Under the pieces are notes generated by a model. The model was not told the DNA's origin, made no database searches, and saw only the letters and a list, made by a program, of their open reading frames with translations. 64,000 nt of DNA from Actinocrispum wychmicini (GTDB lineage: Bacteria > Actinomycetota > Actinomycetes > Mycobacteriales > Pseudonocardiaceae), in the NCBI RefSeq assembly GCF_004345645.1, contig NZ_SLWS01000002.1, positions 682,001 to 746,000 of the forward strand, given 5' to 3'. Positions 25,698 through 33,054 of this stretch are shown in pieces; position 1 is the first letter of the stretch, and every line of letters begins with the position of its first letter. The translations under genes and the position numbers were made by a program.

Positions 25698-26317
25698 CGC
25701 GGCACCCAGATGGTGACGCGGGTTCCGCCGCCCGGCTTGGACACGACGTCGGCGTGGCCGCCGACCTGGCCGACCCGGGCGATGATCGACTCCTTGATGC
25801 CGAACCCGCGCGGCCGTTCGGCCATGTCGAAGCCGACGCCGTGGTCCCGGGTGGTCACCGCGATGCCGCCGTCGCGTTCCTCCACCCGGACCGTCACCTG
25901 CTTGGTCCCGCCGTGCTTCAACGTGTTGCGCAACGCTTCCCGCGTCGCGTCCCGTACGGCGATCCGGCGGGCGTCCGGCAACATGTCGTCGACGTCCGCC
26001 GAGACCAGCGTGGCGCGCAAGCCCTCACGTGCCAAGTCGGCGGTCAGGACATTGAGGTCGTCCACCAGGCGGCCACCGCGCGGTTCCTCGATGCCACGGC
26101 GCAAGGCAGTCGCCTGAGCCCTCGCGATGTTGCGGAACTCCGCCAAGTCAGCGGAGTCCGTGGGCCTGCGCAACGCCATGGCTTCCAGCGCCTGCAGAAC
26201 CGTGTCGTGGATGTACCGGTTGAAAACGACCTGTGCCTGTGACCGCCCGCGACGGATGCCGACGACGTACGCGGCCACCACACCCACGGCCAGCACGGCG
26301 ATGATCGCGATCTCCAT
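25694..26317 (-). CDS. Short NarL-type sensor histidine kinase
   Basis: 207 residues, short for a sensor kinase because there is only one N-terminal helix (IAIIAVLAVGVVAAYVVGI) and no sensory domain. NRYIHDTVLQALEAM carries the phospho-acceptor His (residue about 36); N box DATREALRNTLKHGG, G1 DHGVGFDMAE and G2 RGFGIKESIIARV form the ATPase. The signal must come from the membrane helix or partners. ATG shares bases with the stop of the upstream response regulator gene (ATGA), so the pair is coupled. Confidence 0.87.
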   Translation of the reverse strand: MEIAIIAVLAVGVVAAYVVGIRRGRSQAQVVFNRYIHDTVLQALEAMALRRPTDSADLAEFRNIARAQATALRRGIEEPRGGRLVDDLNVLTADLAREGLRATLVSADVDDMLPDARRIAVRDATREALRNTLKHGGTKQVTVRVEERDGGIAVTTRDHGVGFDMAERPRGFGIKESIIARVGQVGGHADVVSKPGGGTRVTIWVPR

Positions 26318-26964
26318 CAGGCCGGCACGCGCCCGTACGTGACTCCCATCTCGATCGCGTACCGGGTCAACTCCGGCCGGCGACGCTGGCCGGTCTTGTC
26401 CCGGATCCGGTCGAGGTAGGACCGCACGGTCCGGATGCTGATCGCGAGGGTCTCCGCGATGTCCTGGTCACGTTCGCCGGCGGCGACCAGCGACAGCACC
26501 TGACGCTCCCGTGTGGACAGTTCGATGGCCGGGCTGGCCCGGTCGGCGAACGCGTCCAGCACATGCGACGCCAACATCGGGCTCATGTACGTGTTGCCCT
26601 CGGCGACCAAGTAGACCGCGTGCAGGATCTCGTCCGCCTCACAGTCCTTGGAGAGGTAACCACTCGCGCCGGCGGCCATCGCACCGAGCACCTCGGCCTG
26701 GTCGGAGTGCGCGGACAGCACCAGAACCCGGTACCCCATGCCCACCACCTCCATTACCGCGGACGACCCCATCAGCCCAGGCAGCCGCAGGTCGAGCAGC
26801 ACCACACCACCGCCGTCGTCGCGCCTGCGCGCGGCGAACTGGGCCACCGAACCGGCGACAGTGCCCAACTCGATCCCGGACGCGTCAGCCAGCAACCCGG
26901 CAACCGCGTCGCGGTACAGCGGATGATCTTCGATCACCCCGACTGGGATCCCACTGGTAGCCAT
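26317..26964 (-). CDS. NarL/FixJ-family response regulator
   Basis: 215 residues. Receiver: acidic pair IEDHPLYRDAVAG, phospho-acceptor VVLLDLRLPG (Asp near residue 58), Lys in YLSKDCEADE. C-terminal LuxR HTH: STRERQVLSLVAAGERDQDIAETLAISIRTVRSYLDRIRDK, the end being longer and basic. Cognate of the short kinase downstream. Probable targets unknown. Confidence 0.92.
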   Translation of the reverse strand: MATSGIPVGVIEDHPLYRDAVAGLLADASGIELGTVAGSVAQFAARRRDDGGGVVLLDLRLPGLMGSSAVMEVVGMGYRVLVLSAHSDQAEVLGAMAAGASGYLSKDCEADEILHAVYLVAEGNTYMSPMLASHVLDAFADRASPAIELSTRERQVLSLVAAGERDQDIAETLAISIRTVRSYLDRIRDKTGQRRRPELTRYAIEMGVTYGRVPA

Positions 26965-27018
26965 ACCCCCAAGCTAAGCCAGCCCCACCCACCTCGATGA
27001 CAGCTAATCAACCCCCAC

Positions 27019-27660
27019 TCACAGTTCGTCGACACTCACGATGCCGTCCTGGATGGCGCGGGCGACCAGGGCGGCTTTTGTGGGAGCCTCGCGGCCGACG
27101 TTCGCGTACTTCACCCGGACCCGGTCCAGGTAGCCGTTCACCGTGCTCACGGTCAGGCCCAGTTTCTGGGCCACCATCTCCTTGGACTCACAGTGGAACC
27201 ACTCCAGCAGCACGTCGACCTGGCGGGGTGTCAGCTTCGGCCGGTTGGCGCGGGTGTCCGTGCCCAACGCCCCGGACAGGGCGGGCGGGGTGTACGGCTG
27301 GTTGTGCGCGGCGGCTTCGATCGCGGCGACCAGGTGCTCGTCGCCCTCGGCTTTCGTCAGGTAGGTGAACGCGCCGATGTCCAGGCAGGTCAGCGCGGTG
27401 TCCCTGTCCTCGCGCATGGTGTACACCACCACCTGCCGGCCGGCGTCGACCAGGCGTTTCAGGTCCCCGTAGGCCGGGCCGGTGATGTCCAGTTGCAGGT
27501 CGAGGACGACGACGTCGGCGCGGTCGCCGGGTTCGAGCCAGGCCACGGCCACGGTCGGCCCGTAGTCCAGCACCTCGATGGGTGGGTCGGCGGTCTGGCA
27601 CCACGCGCGGATGCCGGCGACCACCGCTGGATGGTCGTCCACCACCACAACGCTCGTCAT
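27019..27660 (-). CDS. LuxR-type response regulator, partner of the tandem kinases
   Basis: 213 residues from ATG 27660. VVVVDDHPAVVAGIRAW supplies the acidic pair, VVVLDLQLD the phosphorylated Asp (near 55), and TYLTKAEGDEH the Lys. HTH: LTPRQVDVLLEWFHCESKEMVAQKLGLTVSTVNGYLDRVRVKY, with the unusual insertion CESKEM at the turn. The ATG overlaps the pseudokinase stop (ATGA), closing a three-gene operon of kinase, pseudokinase and regulator. Confidence 0.9.
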   Translation of the reverse strand: MTSVVVVDDHPAVVAGIRAWCQTADPPIEVLDYGPTVAVAWLEPGDRADVVVLDLQLDITGPAYGDLKRLVDAGRQVVVYTMREDRDTALTCLDIGAFTYLTKAEGDEHLVAAIEAAAHNQPYTPPALSGALGTDTRANRPKLTPRQVDVLLEWFHCESKEMVAQKLGLTVSTVNGYLDRVRVKYANVGREAPTKAALVARAIQDGIVSVDEL

Positions 27661-28754
27661 GGGCGGCCCTTCCACGTCGCGGTCACCCACAGCCGGTCGC
27701 CGTTGACCACTGTGGACGTCGTGATCTCGTCGTTCTCCACCATCGGCACGTCCCGTGGGGCCGCCTGAGCCACGACGCTGACGGTCACGTCGCCGTCCGA
27801 GCCCACGACTGTGAGCCGCACGTCGCCGCGGGCCGTCGCGAGGACGGCGACCGCGGGCTCGGTGAGCATGCGGCGGATCGGTGTGGGCACCGGCGGCCGG
27901 TCACCGCGTTGCGAGAACCGCACCGACACCCCGTTTCGCTCAGCCAGTCCGACGCACGCCATCAGCTCGTCCACCAGCGGGTCCGGTCCTACCGTCGCAT
28001 CGCCGAACAGCCGCCGCATCCGGGCCGCCTCGATCGCGCACGCCCGCCGGACCGCCTCGTCTCCCGGATCCAGGTCCCCGGATCCCAGCCCACGCAACAG
28101 CGGCGCGGTCGTGTCGGCCAATGCCGCGTACCGGTCCTTACGATCGGAGTGCAGCTGGTCGGCGACGGCTTCTGTGGTTCGCACGCTTTCCTCCTCGCCC
28201 GCCACCCGCGCCACCGACAACGCCACCGCGCGCAACGCGTTCGCGAACAGCACGACCGCCACCTCGAACGCGGAGGTGATGACCGTCGTGTTCACGACCC
28301 CGGCGAACGTCACGTCGACCGGCCCGTCCACAAGCGCCAGCACGTACGCCGGGACGTAGTGGGCGGCGAGCAGGCCGGCGAACCGTCCTGGCCGTTGGTC
28401 CAAGCTCAACAGCACCAGCGAATAGCCGACGACCTCGTCGGACCAGTGCGCGGTACCCAGCCGGTCGGCGGACGCGACCGTCACTGTCCCCGCGACCGAC
28501 GCCGCGAGCACGAGCGCGATCAACGGCCACCGCCACCGCTGCACCACGTCGTCCCGCCACGCCACCAACGGAACGAAGGTGAGCACCGCCATCACGGCCA
28601 CCTGGACCGCCGCCGGCCGGTAGGTGTCCCAGTTGCCCAGCAGCTTCGGCAGTTCCAGTCCGTACAGGACGACGAGCGCGATCCCGGCCGCGCTCCAGCG
28701 CATGCCCTGCATGTACCGGGCGGCGACCTCCCTGGCGTGGTCAGGCTGGCTCAT
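27657..28754 (-). CDS. Degenerate sensor kinase (pseudokinase) of the tandem two-component operon
   Basis: 365 residues with four or five membrane helices and a cytoplasmic part. In the place where the upstream kinase has AALHDTASATLL this protein reads AALADTTAPLLRGL, so the phospho-acceptor His is Ala. The ATPase N box is also lost (TEPAVAVLATARG) and no DxGxG or GxGL motif is visible, only a MVENDEITTS-like degenerate tail. The product cannot be an ordinary kinase; it may hetero-dimerise with, or tune, the intact one. Start ATG 28754 overlaps the end of the upstream gene by 14 bases. Confidence 0.82.
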   Translation of the reverse strand: MSQPDHAREVAARYMQGMRWSAAGIALVVLYGLELPKLLGNWDTYRPAAVQVAVMAVLTFVPLVAWRDDVVQRWRWPLIALVLAASVAGTVTVASADRLGTAHWSDEVVGYSLVLLSLDQRPGRFAGLLAAHYVPAYVLALVDGPVDVTFAGVVNTTVITSAFEVAVVLFANALRAVALSVARVAGEEESVRTTEAVADQLHSDRKDRYAALADTTAPLLRGLGSGDLDPGDEAVRRACAIEAARMRRLFGDATVGPDPLVDELMACVGLAERNGVSVRFSQRGDRPPVPTPIRRMLTEPAVAVLATARGDVRLTVVGSDGDVTVSVVAQAAPRDVPMVENDEITTSTVVNGDRLWVTATWKGRP

Positions 28755-29877
28755 GGGGCCACTCCAACCGGATCTCGGTGCCTTCGCCCGGCGCGCTGGT
28801 GATGTCCGCACGGCCGCCCATCCGTGTCATCCGTTCGGTGATCGACGCGGTCAGGCCGTAGCCGTGCCCGTTGATCCGGGTCGGGTCGAATCCCCTGCCG
28901 TGATCCCGAACGCTGACCGCCACGAGCTCCCCGTTGTCGACGACCGCGACCTCCGCGGCGTCCACACCGGCGTGCCGCACGACGTTCGTCAACGCCTCCC
29001 GCAAGCCACGGCACAACGCGATCGCCACCACAGCCGGCAAAGTCACGTTCGCCGGCAGTCGCCAGTCGACGCGCAGGGGAACGTGTTCGACGGCATGCCG
29101 CAGCATCGGAACCAGGTCGACCTCGCCGTCCACCGGGTCGGTCTGGCCGCTGATCACGTCGAGATCCCGAACGGCCTGGTGGGACAGCCACGCCTCCGGT
29201 TTGGCGGCGACACCCGCGCCCACCATCAGCAGCGTGGCCGACGCCGTGTCATGCAACGCCGCCAGGTACTCCCGTTCGTCCGCGCGCCGCGCGGTGGCCA
29301 CGGCGGCCTCGCGACGGACCTGCGCCCCACGCGCGAACTCCCTGTCAGCCCGTCGTCCACCGCGCCTGACCAACAAATACAACCCACGGCCAAGCGCCGC
29401 CTCCACGGCGACCCATGACCCGATGGGCACGGCGAACGTCCAGTCCTGCACCTTCGCCAGCACGGCCCCTGTCAGATACGCGACGAGCACAACGACCGTC
29501 GCCACCGCGCCGAGCAACACCGGCGCGTGGAACTGATACGCGACAACGATGATCGACGCCGCCGCGAGCACCCAGCTGACGCGGTCCACACGCATCCCCG
29601 GCACGGCCGTCCACACCTGCGCCAGACACACCCCTGCCACCACGACCAGATCGACGGGCATCAGCCACGGCCGGCGCCGCCGGATCATGCCGTACGTGAA
29701 GACCAGGTTCCACCCGACGAAGCCGACGATCACCACCGCGGCCATAGCCGGCTGCCGCGCGGTCGTCGTCACCAGTGTGACCAGGCTCGACACCGCGACC
29801 ACGGCACAGCGGATCATCACGGCATACCGCAGCCCCACCCGGTCGAGCTCGCGTTCCGCCGGACCCGTCATGGCCAC
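28741..29877 (-). CDS. Membrane sensor histidine kinase (NarL type)
   Basis: 378 residues. Five or six membrane helices cover residues 15-180 (MIRCAVVAVSSLVTLV, AAVVIVGFVGWNLVF, PVDLVVVAGVCLAQVW, VLAAASIIVVAYQFH, LLGAVATVVVLVAYLTG). The dimerisation helix has EYLAALHDTASATLLM with the phospho-acceptor His. ATPase: CRGLREALTNVVRHAGVD (N box), VRDHGRGFDP (G1) and HGYGLTASI (G2). ATG 29877, or ATG 29871. First gene of the three-gene operon. Confidence 0.9.
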   Translation of the reverse strand: MAMTGPAERELDRVGLRYAVMIRCAVVAVSSLVTLVTTTARQPAMAAVVIVGFVGWNLVFTYGMIRRRRPWLMPVDLVVVAGVCLAQVWTAVPGMRVDRVSWVLAAASIIVVAYQFHAPVLLGAVATVVVLVAYLTGAVLAKVQDWTFAVPIGSWVAVEAALGRGLYLLVRRGGRRADREFARGAQVRREAAVATARRADEREYLAALHDTASATLLMVGAGVAAKPEAWLSHQAVRDLDVISGQTDPVDGEVDLVPMLRHAVEHVPLRVDWRLPANVTLPAVVAIALCRGLREALTNVVRHAGVDAAEVAVVDNGELVAVSVRDHGRGFDPTRINGHGYGLTASITERMTRMGGRADITSAPGEGTEIRLEWPHEPA

Positions 29878-29972
29878 CCGCTCATCCTAGTGATCCGGTG
29901 AAAGATCCACGTGTTCGGCTTTCGTTGGGGTGGAAGTGATCTCACCCCGCTCGGCGGTACTGACCACGGCGT

Positions 29973-29995
29973 CGGATACCTAGGCTAAGTATCCG
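29973..29995 (+). promoter_or_regulatory. Promoter with inverted repeat before the DUF397 gene
   Basis: CGGATAC (29973-29979) and GTATCCG (29989-29995) are perfect inverted arms around CTAGGCTAA, which contains a TAGGCT -10 box (29981-29986). The overlap of operator and -10 suggests repression of the DUF397 gene, whose GTG lies 80 bases downstream. Confidence 0.45.
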
Positions 29996-30075
29996 GACCG
30001 GGGCGGGAGTTCGCGCGTTCGCGCGCGTCGATGGGGCTTCCCTGCGCTCTGCCGGTCCCGATGGGAGGGCATGAA

Positions 30076-30285
30076 GTGGGACAGCAAGCGCAACCACATG
30101 TCGTCGAGATCGAGCCGGCCGGCCTTATCTGGGTCAAGAGCTCCGCCAGCAGCAGTAGCAGCAGTTCGTGCGTGGAGGTGGCCCGAACGGCGGCGACGAT
30201 CCTGGTCCGCGACTCCCGCGACCGCCAAGGACCACGGCTGGCCTTCCCGTCCGCCAGCTGGAAACTGCTGGTCGACCAGCGATAA
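30076..30285 (+). CDS. DUF397 domain protein
   Basis: 69 residues from GTG 30076, with GGGAGG 7 bases upstream. The DUF397 pattern is complete: LIWVKSS, a serine-rich loop ASSSSSSSCVEVA, ILVRDSRDRQGPRLAF and a W near the end (SWKLL). The family is found next to XRE/DUF5753 regulators such as WhiJ in actinobacteria and forms antitoxin-like or anti-regulator pairs with them. Here it precedes its XRE partner by 273 bases, with a terminator between, so the two have separate promoters. Confidence 0.85.
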   Translation: MGQQAQPHVVEIEPAGLIWVKSSASSSSSSSCVEVARTAATILVRDSRDRQGPRLAFPSASWKLLVDQR

Positions 30286-30296
30286 CACACTCACCG

Positions 30297-30334
30297 GCGA
30301 TGCTTCCCGGCGCGATCGCGGCGGGAAGCATCGC
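30297..30334 (+). terminator. Terminator after the DUF397 gene
   Basis: Perfect 13-base arms GCGATGCTTCCCG (30297-30309) and CGGGAAGCATCGC (30322-30334), loop of 12 bases, 11 bases after the DUF397 stop. No T-tract. A strong hairpin that separates DUF397 from the XRE gene. Confidence 0.7.
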
Positions 30335-30385
30335 TGAACTGCGCCCACTCGCGGGATGACTGCTCGCACTGCGACACGTCACCAC

Positions 30386-30412
30386 GCGCCGGGTCACTAT
30401 GCGCCGGGTCAC
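30386..30412. repeat. Two direct repeats GCGCCGGGTCAC, period 15
   Basis: The 12-mer occurs at 30386-30397 and 30401-30412, 15 bases apart, in the gap before the XRE promoter. Spacing near one and a half helical turns. Could be regulator sites; no other support. Confidence 0.3.
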
Positions 30413-30497
30413 AGTCTGACGGTCCGCGTTCTGCACATCGCGAGTCGAGACGTAACTTTTCGACAGTCGGCGGCATGCCATTTGGTTTCTCGACTGC

Positions 30498-30517
30498 TAT
30501 CATTGTGCCACGTGGCA
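30498..30517 (+). promoter_or_regulatory. -10 TATCAT with operator TGCCACGTGGCA
   Basis: TATCAT (30498-30503) is a good -10 and is followed after 2 bases by the perfect 12-base palindrome TGCCACGTGGCA (30506-30517), which would cover the transcription start of the XRE gene. Position and symmetry fit autoregulation by the XRE/DUF5753 protein. No convincing -35. Confidence 0.55.
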
Positions 30518-30558
30518 GATTGACACCACCCTCAAGCAACCCGACGAGAGAGAGCACC

Positions 30559-31446
30559 ATGAGCCAGGGGGCGAACCCCGTGATCCAGAAGCGCAGGCTG
30601 CGCTCGGAATTGCGGCAGATCCGGGAGGACGCGGGCATGTTCCAGAAGGACGTCGCCGACGCCCTCGAGTGGTCCGTGTCCAAGCTGATCCGCATCGAGA
30701 CCGGCGCGGTGGGCATCTCCAAGACGGATCTCATCGCCCTCCTGCAGCACTACGGCGTCACGGACCGCAAGCGCGTCGACGAACTGATCGAGGTGTCCAG
30801 GAGCAGCCGCCAGAACGCCTGGTGGGACAAGTACCGCGAACACCATCCCCCGCAGTTCCTCACGTTCCTGGGCTTCGAGGCGTCGGCCAAGGTGCTGCGG
30901 CAGTTCCAGGTACTGACCCTGCCCGGCCTGCTACAGACGCGGGAGTACGCCCGCGCGATGATCGAGATCAGTCCGACCACGCCCGAGCAGACCAGCATGG
31001 GCGTGGACCTGCGGCTCGAGCGGCAGCGGCTGCTGCAGGTGACGGACGACCCGCCCAAGCTGTTCTTCATCGTCGACGAGGCCGTCCTGCGCCGCCAGGT
31101 CGGCGGCCCCGAGGTGATGCGCGCCCAGTTGGAGCGGCTGAAGGAGCTCAACCACCGGCCGAACATCAGCATCCAGGTGGCCCGGTTCGGCATCGGCGCG
31201 TACATCGGCATGCGTGGCGCGTTCACCGTGTTCGAGTTTCCCTACGAGGACGAGGACTACGCCGTCCTGCTGGAGTACTCCCACCGCGACGAGCTTGTCC
31301 CGAACGACCCGGAGCAGGCCGCCGAGTTCGTCGAGATCTTCTACGAACTGGAGTCCGTCTCGTCGCCGAAGTCCGACACCGACCGGATCATCGACGATGT
31401 CCTCGCCACTTTCCCGAGTGACGAACCCGCACCCGCACATATGTGA
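30559..31446 (+). CDS. XRE-family regulator with DUF5753 domain
   Basis: 295 residues. N-terminal HTH: LRSELRQIREDAGMFQKDVADALEWSVSKLIRIETGAVGISKTDLIALLQHYGV. The DUF5753 domain follows: NAWWDKYREHHPPQFLTFLGFEASAKVLRQFQVLTLPGLLQT, REYARAMI, VVDEAVLRRQVGG-type FFIVDEAVLRRQVGG and the C-terminal YSHRDELVPNDPEQAAEFVEIF. Related to the WhiJ-type actinobacterial regulators that act with DUF397 proteins in development or antibiotic control. ATG 30559 follows GAGAGAGAG; earlier in-frame starts run through the operator. Confidence 0.92.
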   Translation: MSQGANPVIQKRRLRSELRQIREDAGMFQKDVADALEWSVSKLIRIETGAVGISKTDLIALLQHYGVTDRKRVDELIEVSRSSRQNAWWDKYREHHPPQFLTFLGFEASAKVLRQFQVLTLPGLLQTREYARAMIEISPTTPEQTSMGVDLRLERQRLLQVTDDPPKLFFIVDEAVLRRQVGGPEVMRAQLERLKELNHRPNISIQVARFGIGAYIGMRGAFTVFEFPYEDEDYAVLLEYSHRDELVPNDPEQAAEFVEIFYELESVSSPKSDTDRIIDDVLATFPSDEPAPAHM

Positions 31447-31473
31447 ATAACTTTCACGTACGGCCATGAGAAA

Positions 31474-31506
31474 GCGGACGACCCCTGCCCACCAGAGGCC
31501 GTCCGC
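31474..31506 (+). terminator. Hairpin after the XRE gene
   Basis: GCGGACG (31474-31480) pairs with CGTCCGC (31500-31506), with a weaker inner CCT/AGG pairing. Lies 27 bases after the XRE stop. The remaining gap to 31636 shows no promoter I can define and no gene. Confidence 0.5.
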
Positions 31507-31636
31507 AACAACTGACAACAACCGCCCCACGTCCAAGTGAAGGATGGTTGCCCGACATGTGTACCCCATGTGGCCACCCCGACGCAGCACCTACCCGCCA
31601 GGTTCACCCCAAAGACGCCCCGGTCTTCCCGGTGCC

Positions 31637-32866
31637 ATGGGTACCTCTCGACCTGCGAGCGGCGTCGTGAAGGAGCCTGCCCAACCACAGCCCGGCAGGT
31701 GGCAGACGCTGCCCGCCGAAGTGACCGTCGCGGCCGTCGTGCACACGCCGGTGAGCATGATGCGCATGCTCGACTACGCCGCCCTGCTCGAGCCGGACCC
31801 CCGGGTCCGGTTGGAATGGACCATCGCGCCCGACCGGTTCAACACCGGCACCGAACAGCTGCTGGAGAAGCAACGGGTGTCGGTCGTGCCCTGGGCGCAA
31901 GCCCTGGAACGGCCCTACGACCTGGCGCTGACCACCAGCCTGCACCAGGTCGAGTTCCTGCAGGCCAAACGGAAGTTCGCCGCGCCGCACGGGTGCGGCT
32001 ACGGCAAGCGGTACCCGAGCTGGGCCTGGCCGGCGCACGAGAACCCGCCGGTCTACGGCCTGGACCGAGAGTCCCTGCTGGACCGCGACGGCCGGCCGGT
32101 GTTCGACAGCGTGCTGCTGCCGCACCTGGCCGACCTGGCCGTGCTGATCCAGCAGTGCCCCGAGGTCGCGCACACCGCGATCGTCGGCGGCGACCTGGCC
32201 TTCGACCGGCTGATGGCGGCCGGGGCCTACCGCGAGCGCTACCGGCTCGACTTCGGCGTCCGCCGCAAGCAGACCCTGGTGGCACTGGGCAGCACGTGGG
32301 GCGGCGAGTCGCTGCTCGCCAAGTTCCGGGACCTGCCGAACCGGCTGCTGACCGAGCTGTCCGCGGACCACAAGATGATCATGACGATGCACCCGGCCGC
32401 GTGGTACGAACACGGCCCGCGGCAGATCAGGGCCTGGATGCGGGACGCCAACGAGGCCGGCCTCGACTTCATCGGCCCCGGCGTCGACTGGCGCCCGCTG
32501 CTGGCGGCCGCGGACGTCTTCATCGGCGACCACACCTCGTTGACCTCGTACGCCGCCGCGGCCGGCGTGCCAGTCCTGCTCAGCCACTACTCACCCGACG
32601 AGATCGCGCCGACGTCCCTGATCGCCGAACTGGCCGAGGTCTGCCCGCGGCTGACCGACGAGCCTCTGCCCGACCAGCTGGCCATGGCCCGCCAAACCCG
32701 GGACGCCCAACAGAACGTCGCGCTGGCCAGGATCTCCGCGCACCCGGGGCGATCCGCCCTCGTCGTGCGGAAGGCGCTGTACCGCCTCATCGGACTGCCG
32801 GAACCCGACCTGCCCCCGCGGGTCGACCCGATGGCCCGGACCGAACTCGACCTGCCCGACTACTAG
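31637..32866 (+). CDS. GT-B-like protein resembling CDP-glycerol glycerophosphotransferases
   Basis: About 409 residues from ATG 31637 (GTG 31667 equally possible; strong third-position GC begins about 31690). The N-terminal half reads like a Rossmann domain that starts HTPVSMMRMLDYAALLEPDPRVRLEW. The C-terminal half has TLVALGSTWGGESLL, MIMTMHPAAWYEHG and AADVFIGDHTSLTSYAAAAGVPVLL, the pattern of the CDP-glycerol:glycerophosphotransferase family (TagB/TagF), in which the two His act on the donor. No signal peptide or membrane helix. Function is unproven; it may not use CDP-glycerol. It follows the XRE gene and its stop TAG is in a target site of the inverted-repeat element. Confidence 0.6.
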   Translation: MGTSRPASGVVKEPAQPQPGRWQTLPAEVTVAAVVHTPVSMMRMLDYAALLEPDPRVRLEWTIAPDRFNTGTEQLLEKQRVSVVPWAQALERPYDLALTTSLHQVEFLQAKRKFAAPHGCGYGKRYPSWAWPAHENPPVYGLDRESLLDRDGRPVFDSVLLPHLADLAVLIQQCPEVAHTAIVGGDLAFDRLMAAGAYRERYRLDFGVRRKQTLVALGSTWGGESLLAKFRDLPNRLLTELSADHKMIMTMHPAAWYEHGPRQIRAWMRDANEAGLDFIGPGVDWRPLLAAADVFIGDHTSLTSYAAAAGVPVLLSHYSPDEIAPTSLIAELAEVCPRLTDEPLPDQLAMARQTRDAQQNVALARISAHPGRSALVVRKALYRLIGLPEPDLPPRVDPMARTELDLPDY

Positions 32867-33032
32867 TGGTTACGACCGGAGGTTCGTTGGGGGTATTCGG
32901 CGGATCCAGGTTTCCGCTGGGCGTGCGGCCGGAAGGTTCTCGTACCGGGTTGTACTTGGGCCTTTCGGCCGTGCGGCCAGCGGGAAGCTGGGCCGTCGAG
33001 ACCCCCGACGAACTTCCGGTCGTGACCACTAG
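32863..33032. mobile_element. 162-bp inverted-repeat element bounded by CTAG (MITE-like)
   Basis: A 162-base core (32867-33028) reads TGGTTACGACCGG at one end and CCGGTCGTGACCA at the other; the arms extend inward about 65 bases with roughly four-fifths identity around a short centre. Both ends are flanked by CTAG (32863-32866 and 33029-33032), the YTAR-type target duplication of IS5-group elements. No coding capacity. It sits at the stop codon of the GT-B-like gene; the duplicated CTAG keeps the TAG stop. A non-autonomous MITE is the best reading; a large bidirectional terminator is the alternative. Confidence 0.5.
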
Positions 33033-33048
33033 TGTCCCGCGGGACACT
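33031..33048. terminator. 18-base perfect palindrome AGTGTCCCG-CGGGACACT
   Basis: Perfect dyad with no loop, directly beside the inverted-repeat element and 7 bases before the stop of the convergent NB-ARC/TPR gene. It could serve as terminator for that gene and, before the element inserted, for the GT-B-like gene. As an operator it would be oddly placed between two 3' ends. Confidence 0.4.
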
Positions 33049-33054
33049 GAGGAC

